Under the pieces are notes generated by a model. The model saw only the letters and a list, made by a program, of their open reading frames with translations. It was not told the DNA's origin and ran no database searches. Shown piece by piece: positions 37,684 to 45,192 of a DNA stretch of 64,000 nt; positions within the stretch are counted from its first letter, which is position 1; every line of letters starts with the position of its first letter. Source of the stretch: Asticcacaulis sp. UBA2476 (GTDB lineage: Bacteria; Pseudomonadota; Alphaproteobacteria; Caulobacterales; Caulobacteraceae); the NCBI GenBank assembly GCA_002342035.1, contig DDPE01000074.1:38431-102430 (forward strand), read 5' to 3'. Both the position numbers and the translations under genes were made by a program.

Positions 37684-39015
37684 ATGGTGGGCCGCTATCT
37701 GACATTGGCGTTGTTTTTGACGGCCTGTTCCTCGGCGACCTCGATCCCGACGCCGATTGATCCGCCGTCACCGACGCCCGCAAAGCCTGATCCGCTGGTG
37801 ACGGCTCCGGCGACCTCAAGCCCGTCGCCGACCGTGGGTAAGGTCGATTATCCGTCATTCTATCATTGGCGCGACGACTTTATAAATCGGGCGGTGGCCA
37901 AGGGCTATGACCGCGCCTTTGTGACTGAGGCCCTCAGCACGACCGCGCCGTCGGAACGGGTGGTGGCGCTGGATACCAAGCAGCCGGAATTTTCCAAGCC
38001 GATCAGCGCCTATGTCAAGGGGGCGGTGACCGTGCCGCGCTTTGACGCCGCCCGCGCTAGACTGGCGGCCACGCCCCATGTGCCGGAGATTGAGGCGACC
38101 TACGGCGTGCCCGCCGCCCTTTTGGGTGGCATCTGGACGATGGAAAGCGATCTGGGCCGTATCCAGGGCGATTTTGATGTCATCAACGCCTATGCGACCC
38201 TGGCCTTTGATGGCCGCAGACGGGCATGGGCGGAGACCCAGCTTCTGATGGCGCTTGATATTTTGCGGGAGGGTAAGGTCGATCGCGCGACCCTCAAAGG
38301 CTCATGGGCCGGGGCCATGGGCCAGACGCAGTTCCTGCCGGAAAACTATGTCAAGCTGGGCGTCGATGCCGACAAAGACGGCAAGGTCGATATCTGGACA
38401 TCTGATCCCGATGCGCTGGGCTCGGCCGCCAACTTGCTGGCCAAGGCGGGCTGGAAGGCCGGTCAGGCATGGGCGGTCGAAGTGACCTTACCCGCAGGCT
38501 TTGACTATTATCTGTCGGAAACCGAAAGCCAGACACCCGACTGGTGGGCCGCAAAAGGTGTCACGCGGGCTGATGGGGCTGTGTGGACCGACGGTGAAAA
38601 ACTGGAAAACGCGACCCTGATTCTGCCGTCAGGGGCGGGTGGGCCGGCCTTTCTGGCCCTGCCGAACCATTTTGTGATCCGTAAATATAATAACTCGACG
38701 GCCTATGCGCTGGCGGTAGGTCTTCTGGGCGATGGCATAGCGGGTAAGCCCGCGCTGAAAACCCCGTGGCCGGACGAGCAGCCGCTGTCGACCGCCCAGC
38801 GGGTCAATACTCAAAAAGCTTTGCTCAAAGAAGGTTTCGATCCCGGCATAGCTGACGGCGTGATCGGTGTGGGTACGCGCAAGGCCCTGCGCGAATGGCA
38901 ACGCGCCAATGGTCGGCCGGCCGATGGTTACCTGTCGGCGATGCTGGCTGATGAACTGTCGGCCAAGGTGACGGGCTACACCATCCTTGGGCCGACTTCG
39001 ACGCCTACCCAATAG
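37684..39015 (+). CDS. Lytic murein transglycosylase, MltB type, lipoprotein with peptidoglycan-binding domain
   Basis: A 443-residue envelope lipoprotein that cleaves the MurNAc-GlcNAc bond with 1,6-anhydro product. The lipobox is LTAC with Cys15. A Pro/Thr/Ser-rich linker follows to about residue 52. The SLT domain (55-350) has the catalytic Glu155 in GGIWTMESDLGR and GSWAGAMGQTQFLP. A C-terminal peptidoglycan-binding module covers about 365-430 (LSTAQRVNTQKALLKEGFDP, then TRKALREWQRANG). Its stop codon abuts that of the convergent gene at 39016. Confidence 0.92.
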   Translation: MVGRYLTLALFLTACSSATSIPTPIDPPSPTPAKPDPLVTAPATSSPSPTVGKVDYPSFYHWRDDFINRAVAKGYDRAFVTEALSTTAPSERVVALDTKQPEFSKPISAYVKGAVTVPRFDAARARLAATPHVPEIEATYGVPAALLGGIWTMESDLGRIQGDFDVINAYATLAFDGRRRAWAETQLLMALDILREGKVDRATLKGSWAGAMGQTQFLPENYVKLGVDADKDGKVDIWTSDPDALGSAANLLAKAGWKAGQAWAVEVTLPAGFDYYLSETESQTPDWWAAKGVTRADGAVWTDGEKLENATLILPSGAGGPAFLALPNHFVIRKYNNSTAYALAVGLLGDGIAGKPALKTPWPDEQPLSTAQRVNTQKALLKEGFDPGIADGVIGVGTRKALREWQRANGRPADGYLSAMLADELSAKVTGYTILGPTSTPTQ

Positions 39016-40140
39016 TTATTCCGTGGTTGCGGGCGCTTTTTTCTTGACGGGGCAACCGGTTTTCGCGCACGCGCCTTTGTCGTTCCAATAAATCAGCCGC
39101 GCTACGGTATCGCCCGGATCGCGGCGCGGGTCGGTCGCCACCGACAACACCTGACCGTCACGCGGCGCGGTAATCTTTGCGACCACATCACCGTAGGCAT
39201 TGGTTATGGTCGCCACAGCGTCGCCAGCTTTTACGGTGTCGCCCAGCTTAACGGTCACATGGGCAAAGCCGCCCCGCGGAGCTTTGACATTGAGAATTTC
39301 GTTGCCCAGAAATGGCTCAGGCCCGCTCAGGTCGGGCGCTCCCGCCACCATGCCCTGATCACGCATGACATTGATAATGCCTTTGACGCCGCGGGCAATC
39401 ATGACCGGATCGAAGCTTTCGGCCACGCCAAGCTCAAGGGTCACGCTGGTGAAACCATAGGCATTGAGCGTGTTCTCCACCGTGCCATCGATACCGGGGT
39501 CCATATTGATGACATCCGGCCGGATAAGATCGGCCAGATGCCGCGCTTTTGGGGTTTCGGCAAAGACATACATGGGATAGCTGATACCCGCCGATTGGGT
39601 ATGCAGGTCGATGGAGATATCGACATTGCCCATAAACAGATTGGACCACAGTCGCGCGGCATAGATATTGGCAGCACCACCATGTAGGTCACCGGGCAGG
39701 ATGCGGTTAAGGTTTTCTCCCCCCGATCCATGACCATTCGGCGTAAACTGCCGCGTGGAATGCAAAAGGCCGGGGGTGTTAAGGCCCGGCACAGCGACAA
39801 TCGTGCCGCTTAAGGTTTGCGGGTCGGTGTCCTTGATAATCTGCTGAACGACCGGGATGCCGTTAAGCTCATCGCCATGGATGGCGGCGGTCAGCAACAG
39901 CCTGGGGCCGGGTTTGGCGCCCTTAATGACCACGACCGGCACGTACCAGCCCTGACCAATCGATTGATCAGAGACGCGGAAATAAAGCTTTGTGACGCTG
40001 CCCGCTTTGAAATCAGCGCTGTCGAGTTTATCAATGACCGCAAATCCATCTACCCGGTCGCCGGTATAGACGGTGGCGGCCATTGCCGGTGCGAAGACAC
40101 CGGACATGAGCAGGGTGATCAGGGGCAGGGCGCGCTTCAT
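39016..40140 (-). CDS. Exported succinylglutamate desuccinylase/aspartoacylase-family metallohydrolase
   Basis: A 374-residue secreted M14-like zinc hydrolase. The signal peptide is LPLITLLMSGVFAPAMA. Zinc ligands are probably His and Glu in AAIHGDELNG and His in DISIDLHTQSAG; TVENTLNAYGFTSVTLELG supplies the catalytic Glu region. A C-terminal biotinyl-like beta-barrel (VTVKLGDTVKAGDAVATI) is present. I chose ATG 40140 with AAGGAA 8 bases upstream; the longer frame lacks a signal peptide start. Deacylase or carboxypeptidase activity on an unknown substrate. Confidence 0.85.
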   Translation of the reverse strand: MKRALPLITLLMSGVFAPAMAATVYTGDRVDGFAVIDKLDSADFKAGSVTKLYFRVSDQSIGQGWYVPVVVIKGAKPGPRLLLTAAIHGDELNGIPVVQQIIKDTDPQTLSGTIVAVPGLNTPGLLHSTRQFTPNGHGSGGENLNRILPGDLHGGAANIYAARLWSNLFMGNVDISIDLHTQSAGISYPMYVFAETPKARHLADLIRPDVINMDPGIDGTVENTLNAYGFTSVTLELGVAESFDPVMIARGVKGIINVMRDQGMVAGAPDLSGPEPFLGNEILNVKAPRGGFAHVTVKLGDTVKAGDAVATITNAYGDVVAKITAPRDGQVLSVATDPRRDPGDTVARLIYWNDKGACAKTGCPVKKKAPATTE

Positions 40141-40321
40141 ATCCGGTTTCCTTGAATTAACGTCAGACGTAACCTTACCCCGATCGCGGCGGTTTGCCAG
40201 CGGCACAGGTCATGATTTCTGCGCAGTAAAAAGGTAAAAAAAGACGGTTAATCGAAACCGCCCCTTAAGGATTAGCCCTTAACCTGATCCGAATCGTTTG
40301 TTCGGGTTGGTTGCGGGTCTC

Positions 40322-41191
40322 ATGTTTCAGATTATCGGTATTGTTGTTCTGTTTGCCACGGTGTTCGGCAGTTATATCTGGTCGGGCGGCTCTATGGCGC
40401 CGATCCTGCACTCCTTGGCCTACGAACTGACCGGGATTCTGGGGGCTGCTATCGGGGCGACCTTGATTGCCAACGACCTGCATACCCTAAAAAGCATGGG
40501 CGGCGGCATGGGAAAGGTGTTCAGCGGCCCGAAATGGAAGGCGTCAGATTACCGTGATCTGTTATCGCTGCTGTTCCTGCTGACCAAGACAATGAAGTCC
40601 AAGGGTGTGATCGCGCTCGAAAGCCATATCGAAAAGCCGCATGATTCGACGATCTTCAATCGCTACCCAAAGATCATGAAGGATCACTTCGCCACCGATT
40701 TTATCTGCGACACCCTGCGGATGATGACCATGAACCTCGAAGACCCGCATCAGGTCGAGGACGCCATGGAAAAGCAACTTGAAAAACACCACCACGAAGC
40801 GCTGCATCCGGCCCACGCTCTGCAATCCATGTCAGACGCCCTGCCGGCGCTGGGGATCGTCGTCGCCGTTCTGGGGGTTATTAAGACCATGGGCGCGATC
40901 ACCGAACCGCCGGAAGTTCTGGGCGGCATGATCGGCGGCGCGCTGGTCGGTACCTTCCTTGGGGTTATGCTGTCCTATGGTCTGGTCGGGCCGTTCGCCA
41001 CGCGCCTGAGTGGGATCGTTGAGGAAGAGGGCGCGTTCTATAAGATCATCCAGTCGGTGCTGGTGGCTCACCTGCATGGCAACGCCGCTCAGATTTCGGT
41101 CGAAATCGGCCGCGGCAGTGTGCCGTCAACCATGCAGCCGAGCTTCCTTGAAATGGAAGAAGCACTCAACACCATTCCTGCCGAGGGGTAA
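40322..41191 (+). CDS. motA: Flagellar motor stator protein MotA
   Basis: A 289-residue inner-membrane proton-channel subunit with four helices. It begins MFQIIGIVVLFATVFGSYIW. The last two helices are around LPALGIVVAVLGVIKTMG and GGMIGGALVGTFLGVMLSYG, with the conserved prolines of the cytoplasmic face. ATG 40322 matches the Caulobacter-type N-terminus; a TTG 8 codons upstream is unlikely. No motB is adjacent, as in Caulobacter where the two genes are apart. Confidence 0.95.
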   Translation: MFQIIGIVVLFATVFGSYIWSGGSMAPILHSLAYELTGILGAAIGATLIANDLHTLKSMGGGMGKVFSGPKWKASDYRDLLSLLFLLTKTMKSKGVIALESHIEKPHDSTIFNRYPKIMKDHFATDFICDTLRMMTMNLEDPHQVEDAMEKQLEKHHHEALHPAHALQSMSDALPALGIVVAVLGVIKTMGAITEPPEVLGGMIGGALVGTFLGVMLSYGLVGPFATRLSGIVEEEGAFYKIIQSVLVAHLHGNAAQISVEIGRGSVPSTMQPSFLEMEEALNTIPAEG

Positions 41192-41514
41192 TCGACGCCT
41201 GAAACAGGTGAGCCTTGACGGTGAGGCGGCCTTGGGGCCATACTCAAGCCGCATTATTTGACATGATGCCGCTTTATTATGAGCGGTATCGGCATTTACG
41301 GTATATGCCGTCTGGCTTATATGCGCCCTTAACCTTTCATCATATTCGCCTGATTTGAGAAAATAATGGCGGCTTTATGGAATGCGATCACAAATTTGTG
41401 AAATACCCTCTTGCGAGACTCTGCCATTTTCGGTATGTCTTGAATCAGGGCCTAGGTAGTAACTTTAAGTTACGTCTCTGGCGCCTCTTAACGTTAAGAT
41501 AAGGATCTGGATCC
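41192..41514. promoter_or_regulatory. 323 bp upstream region of the Ala-rich lipoprotein with perfect palindromes
   Basis: No gene is seen. Notable dyads are TCACAAATTTGTGA (41388-41401, perfect 14 bp), GTAACT-TTA-AGTTAC (41459-41473) and CTTAACGTTAAG (41487-41498, perfect 12 bp), the last lying 2 bases before the AAGGA ribosome site. CGGCAT/ATGCCG arms also occur near 41289-41309. These may be operators or mRNA-leader hairpins. Confidence 0.55.
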
Positions 41515-41745
41515 ATGACCTCCAAAATCGTTCGCTCGGCCCTGGTTGCCGCTGCTGCTGTTGCTGCTCTGTCGATCGCTGCTTGCTCGAAGCCTGCTGA
41601 AGCTCCTGTTGAAGAAGCTGCTGCTGAAGCTTCGGAAGCTGCTGAAGTTGCTACCGAAGCTGCTTCGGACGCTGCTGAAGCTGCCTCGGCTGCTGCCGAC
41701 GCCGCTGCTGCTGCTCCGGCTGCTGAAGCTCCGGCTGCTCACTAA
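41515..41745 (+). CDS. Small Ala/Glu-rich lipoprotein
   Basis: A 76-residue protein with a lipoprotein signal (VRSALVAAAAVAALSIAAC, lipidated Cys near residue 24). The mature part is nearly only Ala, Glu, Ser, Asp, Val and Pro (EEAAAEASEAAEVATEAASD), suggesting a long helix or alanine-rich coiled coil like that of Lpp. Ala codons are mainly GCT, unlike the GCC/GCG of its neighbours, and AAGGA lies 9 bases before the ATG; both suggest high expression. Followed by a terminator. No homologue recognised. The periodic DNA leaves the opposite strand open as well, which I regard as an artefact. Confidence 0.8.
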   Translation: MTSKIVRSALVAAAAVAALSIAACSKPAEAPVEEAAAEASEAAEVATEAASDAAEAASAAADAAAAAPAAEAPAAH

Positions 41746-41784
41746 TTAATCGGCCTCTTGGGCCATTGATTAGACAAGAATACG

Positions 41785-41815
41785 AAGGGTCGCCTACTAT
41801 AGGGGCGGCCCTTTT
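41785..41815 (+). terminator. Terminator after the Ala-rich lipoprotein
   Basis: AAGGGTCGCC (41785-41794) pairs with GGCGGCCCTT (41804-41813, one G:T), followed by a T run. The next gene begins at 41836. Confidence 0.85.
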
Positions 41816-41835
41816 TCTATTGGTAAACCGTAACC

Positions 41836-43608
41836 ATGCCCGATGCCCGCGATCTTAGAGTCCACGACCCGCAGCTTTATTTTGCTGAAGATGGCAATCC
41901 GCGTTCGGAACGGTTCGGCGATATCTATTACTCACTGCAGGACGGCTTAAGCGAAACCCGCGCGGTGTTCTTAAGCGGCTGTCACATGCCGGATATCTGG
42001 GTGGACCGTCCGGCGTTTACGGTGGCTGAACTGGGCTTTGGCACGGGGCTGAATATTGCCGCCCTGTTGCAAATGTGGGCTGAGCATCGCGCGACAGAGC
42101 GCATTCCAAAAAGTGTGCAGCGGTTTTTGGACACAAATGCGCGTCAAAAAAGCCATCTGCATATCTTTAGCATCGAAGCCTTTCTGATGACTCGCGATGA
42201 GGCTGCGCGGGCGCTGAATGCCTGGCCGGAACTGGCACCGTTTTCTGAGGCGATCCTTAACCAGTGGCCAAAATCACGTCACGGCTTTCATATTATGGAG
42301 TTCCCGCAGTGGGGTGCGCGCCTGACGCTGGCGCTTATGGATGTGCGTGAGGCGCTGACCCAGTGGAACGGCAAGGCGGACGCGTGGTTTCTGGACGGGT
42401 TTTCACCGGCGCTCAACCCCGATATGTGGGCTGAGGATGTGCTGGGCCTGATCGGACAACGCTCAAAGCCCGCCGCCCGACTGGCCACCTTTACAGTGGC
42501 GGGGGCGGTGCGGCGCGGTCTGAATGAGGCGGGCTTTGCCGTTTCCAAACAGCCCGGTTTTGGCAAAAAGCGCGAGCGGCTGGAGGCGGTATTTGGCGGT
42601 GAGGTCACGCCGTCACCGATCAAAATCCCGCGCATACTGGTGATGGGGGCCGGGATTGCCGGATGTTCGCTATCTTACGCTTTGTCGTCGGTCGGCCTTG
42701 ATCATGACCTGTGTGACCCCAACGGTTTGGGCGCGCAGGCTTCGGGCAATCGGGCGGCGCTGGTAACCTCGCGGCTGGATGCGGGCGGCGGGGCGATTTC
42801 TCAGTTATTTGCCGATGCCCATGCCTATGCCACGGAGCTTTACCGGCGCTTAAGCCCGCAGGCGATCCTGCGTGACGGGGTGTTGCAACGTGCCCGGACG
42901 GAACGCGACCGGACGCGCTTTGAGAAGGTTGCGGCCCAACCCTGCTTTGCCGGTGATGCCCTGCAACCCCATGACGACGGCCTGTTCATGGCTGAGGCAT
43001 TGGCGGTTGAGCCTCTGGCGGTGCTCAACGCCCTTATCGGCGGGCGCATGATCCATGCCGCCCCGCGCCGCGATATCGACAGCTATGACCATGTGTTCTG
43101 GGCGGTCGGTGCGGGCGTGTGGGATCAATCTTTTGCTGCTGATCTCGATTTGCGGCCGGTGCGCGGTCAGGTCGAGGTCGCAACGGCTGAGGCTGATATT
43201 CCACCACAGGCCTGGGGCGGTTATGCCATTCCGGTGCCAGAGGGCGTACTGTTTGGGGCCACCCACGACCGAGAAGACCGCCTGACCGATATCCGCGATG
43301 CCGACCGGCTCAGAAACATCGACACCCTCTCCAAAGCCCTGCCGGAACTTGCGGCGGGGATTGAGCCGTCGCGCCTGACCTCGCGCGCCTCGGTGCGGGT
43401 TACGACGCGCGATCATCTGCCGGTTGCCGGTACATTGTCGCCGGGTATCCATGTCCTGACCGGACTGGGGGGGCGGGCCTTTTGTCTGGCCCCCATCTTG
43501 GCGCTGGATCTGGTGGCGCAGGTGTTTGATATCCCGTCATCGCTTATGGCATCGGCGCGACACCTTGTTCAAATCGAACGTGTTTTGACCACCAACGACC
43601 TCATGTGA
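41836..43608 (+). CDS. mnmC: Bifunctional tRNA wobble-uridine modification protein MnmC
   Basis: A 590-residue enzyme completing 5-methylaminomethyl(-2-thio)uridine at tRNA position 34. The N-terminal methyltransferase (about 1-255) has AELGFGTGLN and WFLDGFSPALNPDMW. The C-terminal FAD oxidoreductase (about 265-590) starts at ILVMGAGIAGCSLSYALS and has GNRAALVTSRLD. The domain order and length match the fused form. The ribosome site is weak (TAAACCGTAACC). It lies directly behind a terminator, so it needs its own promoter. Confidence 0.93.
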   Translation: MPDARDLRVHDPQLYFAEDGNPRSERFGDIYYSLQDGLSETRAVFLSGCHMPDIWVDRPAFTVAELGFGTGLNIAALLQMWAEHRATERIPKSVQRFLDTNARQKSHLHIFSIEAFLMTRDEAARALNAWPELAPFSEAILNQWPKSRHGFHIMEFPQWGARLTLALMDVREALTQWNGKADAWFLDGFSPALNPDMWAEDVLGLIGQRSKPAARLATFTVAGAVRRGLNEAGFAVSKQPGFGKKRERLEAVFGGEVTPSPIKIPRILVMGAGIAGCSLSYALSSVGLDHDLCDPNGLGAQASGNRAALVTSRLDAGGGAISQLFADAHAYATELYRRLSPQAILRDGVLQRARTERDRTRFEKVAAQPCFAGDALQPHDDGLFMAEALAVEPLAVLNALIGGRMIHAAPRRDIDSYDHVFWAVGAGVWDQSFAADLDLRPVRGQVEVATAEADIPPQAWGGYAIPVPEGVLFGATHDREDRLTDIRDADRLRNIDTLSKALPELAAGIEPSRLTSRASVRVTTRDHLPVAGTLSPGIHVLTGLGGRAFCLAPILALDLVAQVFDIPSSLMASARHLVQIERVLTTNDLM

Positions 43609-43663
43609 CATGATTTCGCCGGAATCCGGGCGAACTGTTCGTTTCTGGATGAGGGAGATCACA

Positions 43664-44149
43664 ATGCGCCACCGGAACGGTATAATCGCAGCGGCTATGG
43701 TATCGGGTTTAGGACTGGTTGTGGCCGGATGTGCCGCTAATCCTGAAACCGTAGCGCAGGCCCCCGATCCTTCGGGCAAAGACGCCCAGTGCTTCTACGT
43801 AGATGATGTGCGCAGTTATTTCACCCCCAATGATGATGTGATGGTCGTCGAAACCCATCGCAAGCAGAACTACGCCCTGACCATTGCGCCGGCCTGTATG
43901 GGGTTGGACAATGCTGGCCGGATCGGCCTGCGATCCCGCAGCGGCATGACGAGGGTATGCGGGCCGTTCGATGCCGAAGTGCTCTATGCTGAGTTCGGCG
44001 ATAACCGCCTGAAACGCTGCAACATTACCGATGTGCGCGCAGTCACTCAAGCCGAGTCAGATGTGCTGACCGGAGCAGATAAGGCTAAAAAACGCAAGGC
44101 CGACAAAAAACTGGCCAAGGAAGCGGCGGCGACCGCCGAACCCAAATAA
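43664..44149 (+). CDS. DUF6491-like four-cysteine lipoprotein, first of three tandem paralogues
   Basis: A 161-residue lipoprotein: signal and lipobox LVVAGC, then four spaced cysteines in QCFYVDD, APACMGL, RVCGPFD and KRCNITD. The C-terminus is Lys/Ala-rich (KKRKADKKLAKEAAA). ATG 43664 has GGGAG 7-8 bases upstream; an in-frame start 18 codons earlier lacks a signal. The pattern recurs in the next two genes. Function unknown; an envelope location is supported. Confidence 0.75.
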   Translation: MRHRNGIIAAAMVSGLGLVVAGCAANPETVAQAPDPSGKDAQCFYVDDVRSYFTPNDDVMVVETHRKQNYALTIAPACMGLDNAGRIGLRSRSGMTRVCGPFDAEVLYAEFGDNRLKRCNITDVRAVTQAESDVLTGADKAKKRKADKKLAKEAAATAEPK

Positions 44150-44161
44150 CCGGAGGATATG

Positions 44162-44578
44162 ATGATCAGAATCGCATCGAAAATGGCTCTGCTGGCGGTG
44201 GCGGGCGGTATCCTGTCCGCTCCAGCCTTTGCGGCAGCGCCCGTCGCACAAAGCGTGAAACCGGACGCCCCAAGGCAGTGTTTTGACCTCAACAACATGC
44301 GCACCCGCATGGTGATTGAACCGGACAGCCTGCTGATCGAAGATGGGTTCGGCAAGTATGTGCTGCTCAAACTGACCGCCCCGTGCCGCAATATCGATGA
44401 ACTGGATCGGATTGGCTTTGAGTTCAACGGCTCAACTCAAGTGTGCAGCCGTACCGATGTCAAGATTTTGCATTCCCGCAATACCGAAGCCCCTCTGCGC
44501 TGCCTGATCGATACTATGACGCCGCTGACCAAGGACGAAGCCAAGGTCTATATGACGCCCAAGCCTAAAGCCCAATAA
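44162..44578 (+). CDS. DUF6491-like exported protein, second of three tandem paralogues
   Basis: A 138-residue protein with a signal peptide (MALLAVAGGILSAPAFA). The four cysteines are in QCFDLNN, APCRNID, QVCSRTD and LRCLIDT, spaced as in its neighbours. GGAGG at 44152-44156 favours the second of two adjacent ATG codons (44162). It is 12 bases after the first paralogue and 12 before the third, so the three are one operon. Unlike the first, it has no lipobox. Confidence 0.75.
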   Translation: MIRIASKMALLAVAGGILSAPAFAAAPVAQSVKPDAPRQCFDLNNMRTRMVIEPDSLLIEDGFGKYVLLKLTAPCRNIDELDRIGFEFNGSTQVCSRTDVKILHSRNTEAPLRCLIDTMTPLTKDEAKVYMTPKPKAQ

Positions 44579-44590
44579 CGGAGAAATTCT

Positions 44591-45016
44591 ATGTCCCGCT
44601 TTATCCCTGTTGTGGCCGGTCTGCTGGTTGGTTCGGCCCTGATTGCCGGACATGCGGCCCTTGCTCAGACCGAGGGCGCGCCGCAAACCGAAAAACCGGC
44701 CGAAAAACCTTTGCGTCAATGCGTTAGCGGCGGCGACCTCGATACCACGGTGATCGATGAAAAGACCCTGCTGATCGAAGATCGCGGCCGTGGTGCTATG
44801 GTCATGACCGTCAGCGGCTGCCGGTTGAATAATTTTGATCCGCTGTTGTTTGAATATCGGGGCTCGACCCAGATTTGTAACCCTATCGATGTGCAGATGT
44901 CGGTGATCTATTCACCGGGGTTCAAATCGGCCTGTTTTGTAGACACGCTCAAACCGGTCAGCTTTGAAGAGGCCAAGGCCTTGAAAGACAGTTTGTCGAA
45001 GAAAAAGAAGAAGTAA
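44591..45016 (+). CDS. DUF6491-like exported protein, third of three tandem paralogues
   Basis: A 141-residue protein with a signal peptide (VAGLLVGSALIAGHAALA). The cysteines are in QCVSGGD, SGCRLNN, QICNPID and SACFVDT. The strands between cysteines (KTLLIEDRGRGAMVMTV) parallel the second protein (DSLLIEDGFGKYVLLKL). The end is Lys-rich (SLSKKKKK). GGAG lies 8 bases before the ATG. Two consecutive hairpins follow the stop codon. Confidence 0.75.
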   Translation: MSRFIPVVAGLLVGSALIAGHAALAQTEGAPQTEKPAEKPLRQCVSGGDLDTTVIDEKTLLIEDRGRGAMVMTVSGCRLNNFDPLLFEYRGSTQICNPIDVQMSVIYSPGFKSACFVDTLKPVSFEEAKALKDSLSKKKKK

Positions 45017-45022
45017 GGATTT

Positions 45023-45050
45023 GAGGGCCGGTTCACATGAACCGGCCCTC
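45023..45050 (+). terminator. Perfect 12 bp hairpin after the tandem paralogues
   Basis: GAGGGCCGGTTC and GAACCGGCCCTC surround the loop ACAT, 6 bases after the stop codon. It lacks a T tract, so it may stabilise the mRNA end or terminate together with the next hairpin. Confidence 0.6.
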
Positions 45051-45054
45051 ACCC

Positions 45055-45092
45055 TGGATCATTATGATTTCTGGTAGAAACATAATGATCCA
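45055..45092. repeat. Second hairpin, AT-rich, adjoining the structured repeat
   Basis: TGGATCATTATG (45055-45066) and CATAATGATCCA (45081-45092) form a perfect 12 bp stem. After a one-base bulge, TTTC and GAAA extend it to 16 pairs around TGGTA. The inner TTTCTGGT.GAAA sequence resembles the loop of repeat copy 2 just downstream (complement of 45169-45182). Confidence 0.65.
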
Positions 45093-45106
45093 GATTTTGT
45101 TTACGT

Positions 45107-45192
45107 CCCTAGCCGGGCGGTGGCTCCGCCACCTTGGCCGCCGCCGCAATGGCGGCTTGAGCGGAATGTTTCCACCAGAAATCATTCCGCTC
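45107..45192. repeat. Multi-hairpin structured repeat, copy 2 (inverted)
   Basis: Reverse orientation of the element at 37100-37183. Its terminal dyad is a perfect GAGCGGAATG / CATTCCGCTC (45159-45168, 45183-45192). Relative to copy 1 the arms differ at paired positions so that pairing is kept. The end of the element overlaps the last base of the aceB stop codon. Confidence 0.8.

Noticed and set aside
41515..41745. A Ser/Arg-rich gene on the opposite strand of the Ala-rich lipoprotein
   Set aside because: The GCT/GAA periodicity of the lipoprotein gene automatically leaves the other strand open. That strand has no upstream signals.
43610..43663. An N-terminal extension of the first DUF6491-like protein
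   Set aside because: The extension would bury the lipoprotein signal, and GGGAG supports the start at 43664.
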